A stretch of 6,881 nucleotides of DNA from an uncultured Neisseria sp. (GTDB lineage: Bacteria > Pseudomonadota > Gammaproteobacteria > Burkholderiales > Neisseriaceae). Shown piece by piece: positions 1 to 5,304 of this stretch (position 1 is its first letter; each line of letters opens with the position of its first letter). The notes under the pieces were generated by a model that was not told the DNA's origin, made no database searches, and saw only the letters and a program-made list of their open reading frames with translations. The stretch is taken from the NCBI GenBank assembly GCA_947097615.1, contig CAMURX010000090.1:1-6881 (forward strand). Reading direction: 5' to 3'. A program made the translations under genes and the position numbers.

Positions 1-52
1 TAATACGGCAAGGCGCAGCAACGCCGTAGATTTTTTATTTTGGCTCACTATA
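1..52. repeat. Right end of a Correia-like (NEMIS/CREE) miniature element, cut by the window edge
   Basis: The segment holds TACGGCAAGGCG, then CAACGCCGTA, then an AT-rich stretch ending in CACTATA at 46-52. From memory, the neisserial Correia element has the same order near its end (TACGGCAAGGCG, CAACGCCGTA, a T-rich stretch, CCACTATA). Here the AT-rich part and the bases before CACTATA differ. TACGGC (4-9) and GCCGTA (23-28) can pair as a short hairpin. The other terminus lies outside the window, so length and target duplication cannot be checked. It could also be another interspersed repeat sharing the core. Confidence 0.5.
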
Positions 53-133
53 TTTCGGATGATCGAACCGTTTGCCAACATGGTTTGCAGCAAACCAAAA
101 CCGCGTGCGTTGCTGCGCAACACATCCTACAAC

Positions 134-145
134 AGGCCGTCTGAA
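134..145 (+). repeat. DNA uptake sequence, AG dialect
   Basis: Exact AGGCCGTCTGAA, 6 bases beyond the aroB stop codon. It is a lone copy, with no inverted partner nearby, so it is not a hairpin terminator by itself. Uptake sequences are bound by the minor pilin ComP during neisserial transformation. The region 1-151 otherwise contains no gene I can support. Confidence 0.9.
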
Positions 146-151
146 AGGGGT

Positions 152-1231
152 TTACAGATAGGGCTCGAGGGTGCGGCGGAGGATTTCCGTGTCTTCGACG
201 GCGGTGATTTCGGCTTGGCCGAGGCGTTCGAGGCCGACGAAGCGCATGACGCCGCCGCTGACTTTTTTGTCGTGGCGCATGTGTGCCAGCCATTGTTCAA
301 AGGGGAATTTCGGCGGGGCGTCGGGCAGGCGGGCGCGGCGGATGAGGGCGGCGGCGCGTTCGGTGTCGGCGGCGTTCAGACGGCCTGTCTGCTCGGACAG
401 GCGGCAGGCGAGCACCATACCGGCGGCGACGGCTTCGCCGTGCAGCCAGTTGCCGTAGCCCATTTCGGCTTCGATAGCGTGGCCGAAGGTGTGGCCGAGG
501 TTGAGGTAGGCGCGGATGCCGCGTTCGGTTTCGTCGGCGGCGACAATGTCGGCTTTCATTTTGCAGCAGTGGTAGACGGTGTGCGCGAGGGCTGCGGGCT
601 GTTGCGCCATGACGACGTCGATGTTGTTTTCCAGCCAGTCGAGAAAATCCGCGTCGCCCAACAGGGCGTATTTGATGACTTCGGCCATGCCTGCGGAAAA
701 TTCGCGCGGCGGCAGGGTGGCGAGGGCGGTGAGGTCGGCGAAGACGGCCTGCGGCTGGTAGAACGCGCCGATCATGTTTTTGCCCAGCGGGTGGTTGACG
801 GCGGTTTTGCCGCCGACGGAGGAGTCGACCTGGCTTAAGAGGGTGGTGGGGATTTGGACGAAGGGGGCGCCGCGCTGGTAGGTGGCGGCGGCAAAGCCTG
901 CGGTGTCGCCGATAACGCCGCCGCCGAGGGCGATAAGGGTGGTGCCGCGTTCGGCGTGGCGGCGCAGGAGTTCGTCATAGATCAGGTTAAGGGAGTCGAA
1001 GGTTTTGTAGGCTTCGCCGTCGGGCAGGATGACGGGGAAGTGTTCGACGCCGAGGCTGTCTAAGGCCGTCTGAACGTGTTTGAGATAAAGGGGGGCGACG
1101 GTGGTGTTGGTGATGACGGCGGCTTTTTTGCCGACATAGGGGGCAAGGTGCGGCGCGAGGCCGGAGAGCAGGTTTTCGCCGATGAAGATGGGGTAGTTGT
1201 GGGAGGGGGCGGCGACGGTAAGGGTACGCAT
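152..1231 (-). CDS. aroB: 3-dehydroquinate synthase AroB
   Basis: Cytoplasmic enzyme of the shikimate pathway. It converts DAHP to 3-dehydroquinate using NAD+ and a divalent metal. The product is 359 residues, close to the 362 of E. coli AroB. The nucleotide-binding loop [11 protein letters not shown] is at 103-113, followed by the conserved [19 protein letters not shown] at about 128-146. Metal ligands are visible as E184 ([10 protein letters not shown]), H247 ([10 protein letters not shown]) and H264 (WLHGEAVA), the same numbering as E. coli. The ATG is 3 bases after the aroK stop, and an AGGAC within the 3' end of aroK can serve as ribosome binding site, so translation is probably coupled. 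Two uptake sequences lie inside the gene. No terminator with a U-tail is visible directly downstream before the left edge. Confidence 0.97.
   Translation of the reverse strand: MRTLTVAAPSHNYPIFIGENLLSGLAPHLAPYVGKKAAVITNTTVAPLYLKHVQTALDSLGVEHFPVILPDGEAYKTFDSLNLIYDELLRRHAERGTTLIALGGGVIGDTAGFAAATYQRGAPFVQIPTTLLSQVDSSVGGKTAVNHPLGKNMIGAFYQPQAVFADLTALATLPPREFSAGMAEVIKYALLGDADFLDWLENNIDVVMAQQPAALAHTVYHCCKMKADIVAADETERGIRAYLNLGHTFGHAIEAEMGYGNWLHGEAVAAGMVLACRLSEQTGRLNAADTERAAALIRRARLPDAPPKFPFEQWLAHMRHDKKVSGGVMRFVGLERLGQAEITAVEDTEILRRTLEPYL
375..386 (-). repeat. DNA uptake sequence inside aroB
   Basis: Exact AGGCCGTCTGAA on the - strand, the coding strand of aroB. It is read as GRLN at about residues 283-286, in a variable part of the protein. 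Confidence 0.9.
1063..1074 (+). repeat. DNA uptake sequence inside aroB, antisense to the gene
   Basis: Exact AGGCCGTCTGAA on the + strand. In the aroB frame its complement contributes to VQTAL at about residues 53-57, near the N-terminal part. Confidence 0.9.
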
Positions 1232-1234
1232 GGT

Positions 1235-1756
1235 TTAGTCCTGTTGGAGAAGTTGCAGGATGCGGGCGACGGTTTTGCGGCCGTCGTGTTGGTCGGCTTC
1301 GACGACAAGATGGGCGGCGGCGCGGTAGACGGCGTCGCGCGCGTCGTAGAGGGCCCGCAGTTTGGCCAGCGGGTCGGCCACTTGCAGCAGCGGGCGGTTT
1401 TTGTCGCAGCGGGTGCGCTCGAGCAGGATTTCGGGCGAAGCGTGCAGGTAGACGACGGTGCCGCGCCCGTGCAGGCGGCGGCAGTTTTCTTCGCGCATGG
1501 CCGCGCCGCCACCGGTGGCCAGCACGATGCCGTCGAGTGAGGTAAGTTCGTCGATAACGGCGGCTTCGCGGGCGCGGAAGCCCGCTTCGCCTTCCATTTC
1601 GAAGATGGTGGGGATGGAGACGCCGGTGCGCTCGCAGATGATTTGGTCGCTGTCGTAAAACGGACGGTCGAGGCGTTGGGCGAGGCGGCGGCCGAGGGTG
1701 GTTTTGCCTGCACCTGGCAGGCCGATTAGGAAGAGGTTGTTTTTGGCTGGGTTCAT
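1235..1756 (-). CDS. aroK: Shikimate kinase AroK
   Basis: Phosphorylates shikimate with ATP to shikimate 3-phosphate, two steps after dehydroquinate is made and reduced in the same cytoplasmic pathway as its neighbour AroB. The length, 173 residues, is typical. Visible motifs are the P-loop GLPGAGKT (12-19), the shikimate/Mg-binding DSD (35-37), GFR with R61, the Walker B-like ATGGGA (80-85), the lid RPLL (121-124) and R140 before the C-terminal helix. The start is fixed by the P-loop position and by the lack of any in-frame start upstream. The leader has no recognisable Shine-Dalgarno: the ATG is preceded by ACGTTGCC. In pathogenic Neisseria aroK and aroB follow pilQ; here the upstream gene is a DedA-family gene with a terminator between them, so aroK is probably the first gene of a two-gene operon. 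Confidence 0.96.
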   Translation of the reverse strand: MNPAKNNLFLIGLPGAGKTTLGRRLAQRLDRPFYDSDQIICERTGVSIPTIFEMEGEAGFRAREAAVIDELTSLDGIVLATGGGAAMREENCRRLHGRGTVVYLHASPEILLERTRCDKNRPLLQVADPLAKLRALYDARDAVYRAAAHLVVEADQHDGRKTVARILQLLQQD

Positions 1757-1764
1757 GGCAACGT

Positions 1765-1770
1765 ATTTTA
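1765..1770 (-). promoter_or_regulatory. Possible -10 box for aroKB
   Basis: TAAAAT reads on the - strand 8 bases before the aroK ATG, with no good -35 at normal spacing. If it is used, transcription would begin at or next to the start codon, giving a leaderless or nearly leaderless mRNA. That would agree with the missing Shine-Dalgarno. The assignment is by inspection only. Confidence 0.35.
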
Positions 1771-1800
1771 ACCGAAAAATACGGAAATCTGCGCTGTGTG

Positions 1801-1836
1801 AAAAAGGCTTTCAGACGACCGTCTGAAAGCCTTTTT
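1801..1836. terminator. Compact bidirectional terminator built from two overlapping degenerate uptake sequences
   Basis: Arms AAAAAGGCTTTCAGACG (1801-1817) and CGTCTGAAAGCCTTTTT (1820-1836) are perfectly complementary with only AC between them, so the last pairs must open to make a loop. U-runs exist in both directions. It begins 4 bases after the DedA-family stop codon and ends about 45 bases before aroK. The uptake motifs are imperfect: one arm reads ACCGTCTGAA and the other GTCGTCTGAA, the latter equal to the core reported for the N. mucosa-type dialect. Confidence 0.85.
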
Positions 1837-1840
1837 CTGG

Positions 1841-2533
1841 TTATTTTTTGTCGGCGCTTTGTTTCGCCGCTTTTTTCTCCGCCTTGGCGGCTTTGCGTTT
1901 GGCGCGGGATTCGGCCATTTTCTCGCGGTAAAAGCGAATGCGGGTGCGTTTTTTCCACCAAAACCAGCCGATAACGGCCGCGCCGATGCCGATGGCGGCG
2001 AACAGGCCGTGTTGGAGTTGGTGGACGGTTTTCATCAGCCAGTCGCGGTTGGTGGCGCCGTAGTCGCCGAGATAGACCCAGATGGGCACGGAAATCAGGG
2101 CGGCGAGGCCGTCCATCACGATAAAGCGCAGCACGGACACTTTGCCGCTGATGCCTGCGGTCATGTAGATGGGGGTGCGCAGGCCGGGCAGGAAACGGGC
2201 GACGAAGAGCACCCAGTTGCCGTATTTTTCAAATTTTTCTTCCACCTGCGCGTAGCGCTTGGGCGTCATGACGCGGGCGATGGGTTTGAATTTGAGGATG
2301 TTGTCGCCCCAGATGCGTCCGGCAGCGAACACCAGCCCATCGCCCGCCAAGACGCCCGCCATGCCCACGGCAACCATGATGTGCACGTCGGTGTAGCCGA
2401 GGCCGGAGATGATGCCGCCGGTGACGAGGGTGATGTCTTCGGGAATGGGCACGCCGAAGCCGCAGGCGATAAGCACCGAAAACACGGCTGCGTATCCGTA
2501 TTGGAGGAAGAAACTTTCTAAAAAGGCAGCCAT
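1841..2533 (-). CDS. DedA-family inner-membrane protein (SNARE-associated/VTT domain)
   Basis: DedA-family proteins are polytopic inner-membrane proteins needed for envelope homeostasis. Some members (for example UptA) recycle undecaprenyl phosphate across the membrane. The 230-residue product shows a first hydrophobic segment (about 8-28), the conserved acidic pair in PIPEDITL (E32, D33), GDGLVFAAGR (64-73) and the re-entrant motif FVARFLPGLRTP (110-121) with R113 and R119. Hydrophobic helices follow near 134-155 and 176-193. The tail, 194-230, is extremely basic (17 Lys/Arg in 37), rich in Ala, and probably cytoplasmic. The start at 2533 has AGGA close upstream. A longer frame from 2629 would begin upstream of the likely -10 box and translate an uptake sequence, so I rejected it. 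Which lipid it handles cannot be told. Confidence 0.92.
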   Translation of the reverse strand: MAAFLESFFLQYGYAAVFSVLIACGFGVPIPEDITLVTGGIISGLGYTDVHIMVAVGMAGVLAGDGLVFAAGRIWGDNILKFKPIARVMTPKRYAQVEEKFEKYGNWVLFVARFLPGLRTPIYMTAGISGKVSVLRFIVMDGLAALISVPIWVYLGDYGATNRDWLMKTVHQLQHGLFAAIGIGAAVIGWFWWKKRTRIRFYREKMAESRAKRKAAKAEKKAAKQSADKK

Positions 2534-2572
2534 AAATCCTGTTTCCTGTCGGGCGTTGTCGAAAAACCGAAA

Positions 2573-2594
2573 CCTGATGCCGCGCGGCATCAGG
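2573..2594 (-). promoter_or_regulatory. Perfect 22-base palindrome in the DedA-gene leader; possible attenuator
   Basis: CCTGATGCCGC is followed directly by its exact reverse complement GCGGCATCAGG. As RNA from the - strand it can form a 9-bp GC-rich stem with a GCGC loop, and the next bases are TTTCGGTTTTT. It therefore looks like an intrinsic terminator, lying about 15-35 bases after the expected transcription start and 39 bases before the ATG at 2533. It could be an attenuator, a terminator for glmM read-through, or a dyad operator for a repressor. Confidence 0.55.
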
Positions 2595-2603
2595 CCGTCT
2601 GAA
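2592..2603 (+). repeat. DNA uptake sequence overlapping the palindrome
   Basis: Exact AGGCCGTCTGAA whose first three bases are the last three of the 22-base palindrome. It sits between the likely -10 box and the start codon of the DedA-family gene. Confidence 0.9.
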
Positions 2604-2614
2604 AGAAGCGGCGG

Positions 2615-2620
2615 ATTATA
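2615..2620 (-). promoter_or_regulatory. -10 box for the DedA-family gene
   Basis: TATAAT on the - strand within CGGTATAATC, the same ten bases found before folP. No clear -35 is seen at 16-18 bases. Transcription would start near 2607, giving a leader of about 75 bases containing an uptake sequence and the palindrome. Confidence 0.55.
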
Positions 2621-2693
2621 CCGTATCACAAGCCATGCGGCGCGCCGTTTTTACACCGTTTAGCCCTGCGGGCGCAGCAGCAAATCCGCGCAG

Positions 2694-2735
2694 AAAAACC
2701 GTCTGCGCCGCACAGCTGCGCGGTTCAGACGGCCT
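2694..2735 (-). terminator. glmM terminator using one uptake sequence as an arm
   Basis: An exact uptake sequence (AGGCCGTCTGAA, - strand, 2724-2735) supplies CCGTCTG, which pairs with CAGACGG at 2699-2705. Inside, CCGC and GCGG also pair around an 8-base loop, with small internal bulges. Five U follow (2694-2698). It lies about 40 bases after the glmM stop and upstream of the DedA-gene promoter, so it probably ends the glmM transcript. Confidence 0.7.
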
Positions 2736-2749
2736 GTTTCAGAAACGTC

Positions 2750-2769
2750 ATTCCCGCACAGGCGGGAAC
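2750..2769. repeat. dRS3-like repeat
   Basis: ATTCCCGCACAGGCGGGAAC matches the neisserial dRS3 pattern ATTCCC-N8-GGGAAT except for the final base. TTCCCGC and GCGGGAA form a 7-bp stem. It starts 4 bases after the glmM stop codon. In N. meningitidis such repeats flank RS elements and serve as insertion targets for filamentous prophages; no prophage is present here. Confidence 0.75.
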
Positions 2770-2773
2770 GGCC

Positions 2774-4111
2774 TTATCCGGCCGCTTGGCGGATGGCGTC
2801 GGCGATTTTCTCCGCGCCCTGTTTGGCGGCGTCGGCGCGGCGTGCTTCGACCATCACGCGCACTACCGGCTCTGTGCCCGATGCGCGCAGCACCACGCGG
2901 CCTTCGCCCGCAAGGCTCTGCTCCACTTCGGCCAGCACGGCGGCCGACGCGCCCTGCCAGTCGCGCCCTTTTTCGATGCGCACGTTGATCATGGTTTGCG
3001 GGAAGGCTTTCCAGTCCACCGCCGTTTCCAAGTCCTGCCCCAGAATTTGTAGGGCGGCGAACACTTGCAGGGCGGAGATGATGCCGTCGCCCGTGTTGTG
3101 TTTGTCCATGCACAGCACATGACCGGAGGCCTCGCCGCCCACCAGCCAGCCGCGCTCGTGCAATTGTTCGAGCACGTAGCGGTCGCCGACTTTGGCGCGT
3201 GCGAAGGGGATGTTTTTTTCCTGCAAGGCCAGCTCCATCGCCATATTGGTCATGACCGTGCCGACCACGCCGCCCAACGGCAGCCCTTCCTGCGCGCGGG
3301 CTTTGGCGATAACGTAGATGAGTTTGTCGCCGTCGTAGACGCGGCCGTTTTTGTCGGCCATCAACAGGCGGTCGCCGTCGCCGTCGAGGGCGATGCCGTA
3401 GTCGGCTTCGTTCTGCAAAACGGCGGCCTGCAGGTTTTTCGCATAGGTTGCGCCGCAGCGCTCGTTGATGTTGTAGCCGTTGGGTTCGTCGGCGATGCTC
3501 ACCACTTCCGCGCCCAGCTCGTGGAACACTTTCGGCGCGACGCCGTAGCCCGCGCCGTTGGCACTGTCTACCACCAGTTTCAGGCCGCGCAGGTCGAAAT
3601 GGTTGGGGAAGGTGGATTTGCAGAACTCGATGTAGCGGTCGTCGGCGCCGTTGATGCGGCGGGCGCGGCCGAGGCGGTCGGAATGCTCGGTTTGCGCCGT
3701 TTTGTCCAATTCGGCCTCGATTTCCAGCTCGATTTTGTCGGACAGCTTCACGCCGCCTTCAGCAAAAAACTTGATGCCGTTATCGGCATAGCCGTTGTGC
3801 GAGGCGGAAATCATCACGCCCGCCGCCAGCCGCAGCGCGCGCGTCAGATAGGCGATGCCGGGCGTGGGCAGTGGGCCGGTCTGGATTACGTTCACGCCCG
3901 CCGAGGTGAAGCCCGCCACCAGCGCCGCTTCCAGCATATAGCCGGAAATGCGCGTGTCCTTGCCGATAATTACCGTCGGCCTGCCCTTGCCGTCGTGTTT
4001 TACCAGCACGCGCCCGGCGGCATAGCCCAGTTTCAACACGAAATCGGGGGTAATCGGAAATTTGCCCACCTCGCCGCGCACGCCGTCGGTGCCGAAATAT
4101 TTTTTAGCCAT
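2774..4111 (-). CDS. glmM: Phosphoglucosamine mutase GlmM
   Basis: Cytoplasmic mutase converting glucosamine 6-phosphate to glucosamine 1-phosphate, the step before UDP-GlcNAc, which feeds peptidoglycan and lipooligosaccharide. The 445 residues match the family. It begins with FGTDGVRG (6-13). The active-site loop ISASHN (101-106) carries the serine that must be phosphorylated, S104 by alignment with E. coli S102. The Mg2+ loop is DGDGDR (243-248, aspartates 243, 245, 247). The sugar-binding loop GGEASGH is at 325-331, and the phosphate-binding RASGTEP at 409-415. The residue after SHN is Gly where many members have Pro. An AAGGAG ribosome binding site lies 8 bases before the ATG. folP is the upstream neighbour on the same strand, as in the E. 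coli ftsH-folP-glmM order, but ftsH is absent and the 171-base gap suggests glmM has at least its own promoter. Confidence 0.97.
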   Translation of the reverse strand: MAKKYFGTDGVRGEVGKFPITPDFVLKLGYAAGRVLVKHDGKGRPTVIIGKDTRISGYMLEAALVAGFTSAGVNVIQTGPLPTPGIAYLTRALRLAAGVMISASHNGYADNGIKFFAEGGVKLSDKIELEIEAELDKTAQTEHSDRLGRARRINGADDRYIEFCKSTFPNHFDLRGLKLVVDSANGAGYGVAPKVFHELGAEVVSIADEPNGYNINERCGATYAKNLQAAVLQNEADYGIALDGDGDRLLMADKNGRVYDGDKLIYVIAKARAQEGLPLGGVVGTVMTNMAMELALQEKNIPFARAKVGDRYVLEQLHERGWLVGGEASGHVLCMDKHNTGDGIISALQVFAALQILGQDLETAVDWKAFPQTMINVRIEKGRDWQGASAAVLAEVEQSLAGEGRVVLRASGTEPVVRVMVEARRADAAKQGAEKIADAIRQAAG

Positions 4112-4126
4112 GATTCTGCTCCTTTT

Positions 4127-4152
4127 TATAGAATGAAAATATAGAATGAAAA
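4127..4152. repeat. Two tandem copies of a 13-base repeat in the glmM leader
   Basis: TATAGAATGAAAA occurs twice without a gap (4127-4139 and 4140-4152), just upstream of the glmM ribosome binding site. On the coding strand it reads TTTTCATTCTATA twice, so each copy offers a TATA-type -10-like core. The surrounding 90 bases are much more AT-rich than the rest of the window and probably hold the glmM promoter, but no good -35/-10 pair stands out. Confidence 0.85.
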
Positions 4153-4242
4153 CGGAAAAATAATTTTGAAAAACAGCAGTTAAGCGCGTAATAAACCGCT
4201 ATATTGAGCCATGCGCCACGCTTTCTTGGTCTTTGCGCATCG

Positions 4243-4274
4243 GAGGCCGTCTGAAAGGCTTTTCAGACGGCCTC
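4243..4274. terminator. Inverted uptake-sequence pair after folP; possible weak terminator
   Basis: Exact uptake sequences at 4244-4255 (+) and 4262-4273 (-) make a 14-bp perfect stem, GAGGCCGTCTGAAA with TTTCAGACGGCCTC, around a 4-base loop. It begins 8 bases beyond the folP stop. No U-run follows on the - strand, so termination may be partial and let some transcription pass into glmM. Confidence 0.6.
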
Positions 4275-4282
4275 ATATCCCG

Positions 4283-5134
4283 TCAAGCCAAATCCCCACC
4301 CAGCGCCGCCCACACTTTCAGCGCGTCGGCGGTTTCCTTCACATCGTGCACGCGCAGGATGTTTGCGCCGCGCGACAGCGCCGCCAGCGCCGCCGCCACG
4401 CTGCCCGCCGCCCGTTCAGACGGCCTCTCTTCGCCCGTCAGCGCGCCTATCATGCGTTTGCGCGACACGCCGATCAAAAGCGGCAGGCCGCATTCCCGCG
4501 CCAGCAACCGCAGGCCGCGCATCAGCGCGGTATTGTGTTCCAGCGTTTTGCCGAAACCGAAACCCGGATCGAGCACCAGCCGCCGCCGCGCAATGCCCGC
4601 CGCTTCGCAGGCCGCCGCGCGTTCGTTCAGATAGGCCGCCACTTCCGCGACCACATCGCCGTAGGCGGGATTGTCCTGCATCGTCTGCGGCAAACCCTTC
4701 ATGTGCATCAGGCAGACGCCGACCGTCGGATGCCGCGCCAAAAGCGCCGATGCGCCCGCGTCTTCCAGCGCCTGCACATCATTAATCACGTCCGCCCAGC
4801 CCGCATCCAGCAGCCGCCGCATAATCTCCGTGCGCCGCGTGTCCACGCTGAGCGGCACATTCCATTTCACCAGCTCGGGCAACACCGCCGACAGCCGCCG
4901 CCATTCCTCTTCCACCGGCACGAAATCCGCGCCCGGCCGCGTCGATTCGCCGCCCACGTCCAAAATGTCCGCGCCGCCGCGCAGCAGCTTTTCCGCGTGC
5001 GCGAGCGTGTTTTTCACGTCCGCCGCATAAGTGCCGCCGTCGGAAAACGAATCGGGCGTCACGTTCACAATGCCCATGATTTTCGGCGCGGCCAAATCCA
5101 ATTCAAACCGCCCCGCCTGCCAAATCCCTGCCAT
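4283..5134 (-). CDS. folP: Dihydropteroate synthase FolP
   Basis: Cytoplasmic folate enzyme joining p-aminobenzoate to 6-hydroxymethyl-dihydropterin diphosphate; target of sulfonamides. The 283 residues fit the family. Ordered motifs: [14 protein letters not shown] (21-34), the second signature [13 protein letters not shown] (57-69), VDTR (97-100), IND (117-119), [11 protein letters not shown] (143-153), DPGFGFGK (189-196), SRKRMIG (224-230) and LRVHDVKET (260-268). F30 and R227 probably correspond to meningococcal F31 and gonococcal R228, positions changed in sulfonamide-resistant strains; here both look wild type, and no extra Ser-Gly is evident near SRKR. GGGCGGGG precedes the ATG. An uptake sequence inside the gene encodes RPSE of the conserved PSER segment. 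The gene is divergent from rnc. Confidence 0.97.
   Translation of the reverse strand: MAGIWQAGRFELDLAAPKIMGIVNVTPDSFSDGGTYAADVKNTLAHAEKLLRGGADILDVGGESTRPGADFVPVEEEWRRLSAVLPELVKWNVPLSVDTRRTEIMRRLLDAGWADVINDVQALEDAGASALLARHPTVGVCLMHMKGLPQTMQDNPAYGDVVAEVAAYLNERAAACEAAGIARRRLVLDPGFGFGKTLEHNTALMRGLRLLARECGLPLLIGVSRKRMIGALTGEERPSERAAGSVAAALAALSRGANILRVHDVKETADALKVWAALGGDLA
4415..4426 (-). repeat. DNA uptake sequence inside folP
   Basis: Exact AGGCCGTCTGAA on the coding strand, in frame as AGG-CCG-TCT-GAA, giving RPSE (237-240). E. coli DHPS has GPSER at the same place, so the uptake word occupies a conserved motif. Confidence 0.9.
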
Positions 5135-5160
5135 ACCCCGCCCTTTGCGAAAAAGGCGCG

Positions 5161-5166
5161 ATTATA
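5161..5166 (-). promoter_or_regulatory. -10 box for folP
   Basis: A perfect TATAAT on the - strand, in CGGTATAATC as before the DedA-family gene. The expected start is about 20 bases before the folP ATG. No convincing -35 is seen. The 170-base divergent region 5135-5304 also holds the rnc promoter and a hairpin. Confidence 0.55.
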
Positions 5167-5202
5167 CCGCAGGGCGCGCAAGACCGCGGCAGACTAATCC
5201 GC

Positions 5203-5208
5203 TACAAT
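5203..5208 (+). promoter_or_regulatory. -10 box for rnc
   Basis: TACAAT on the + strand followed by GCCGCC, resembling the sequence after the other -10 boxes here. The -35 region is weak. Transcription from near 5215 would give a leader of about 90 bases that includes the inverted uptake-sequence hairpin. Confidence 0.45.
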
Positions 5209-5228
5209 GCCGCCTTTTTCCGACACGC

Positions 5229-5267
5229 TTTCAGACGGCCTTTTCGTCCGCAAAAGGCCGTCTGAAA
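5229..5267. promoter_or_regulatory. Perfect 16-bp hairpin of two uptake sequences in the rnc leader
   Basis: Exact uptake sequences at 5230-5241 (-) and 5255-5266 (+) extend to arms TTTCAGACGGCCTTTT and AAAAGGCCGTCTGAAA around a 7-base loop. It lies 38 bases before the rnc ATG and downstream of the likely rnc -10 box, so it should be transcribed in the rnc mRNA. No U-run follows on the + strand. In the other direction it is upstream of folP and not expected to be in its mRNA. Confidence 0.8.
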
Positions 5268-5304
5268 CCAAGTTCCAACCCGGTTAAAAACCGCACCAAA
5301 TACC

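Noticed and set aside
59..838. Long + strand open frame opposite aroB
   Set aside because: It is Gly/Val/Asp-rich shadow translation of aroB; the - strand frame carries every catalytic motif.
987..1961. 324-codon - strand open frame across aroK, extremely Arg/Pro-rich
   Set aside because: Out-of-frame reading of aroK and aroB, crossing a strong terminator.
2534..2629. A 32-residue N-terminal extension of the DedA-family protein starting at 2629
   Set aside because: It would start upstream of the likely -10 box and translates an uptake sequence and the palindrome. The start at 2533 has an AGGA ribosome binding site and matches family length.
3065..4144. 359-codon + strand open frame opposite glmM
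   Set aside because: Antisense shadow in a GC-rich gene. GlmM motifs are all on the - strand, and this frame shows no family feature.
4211..5197. Long + strand open frame opposite folP, Arg/His/Pro-rich
   Set aside because: Composition is typical of an antisense artefact; folP is certain on the other strand.
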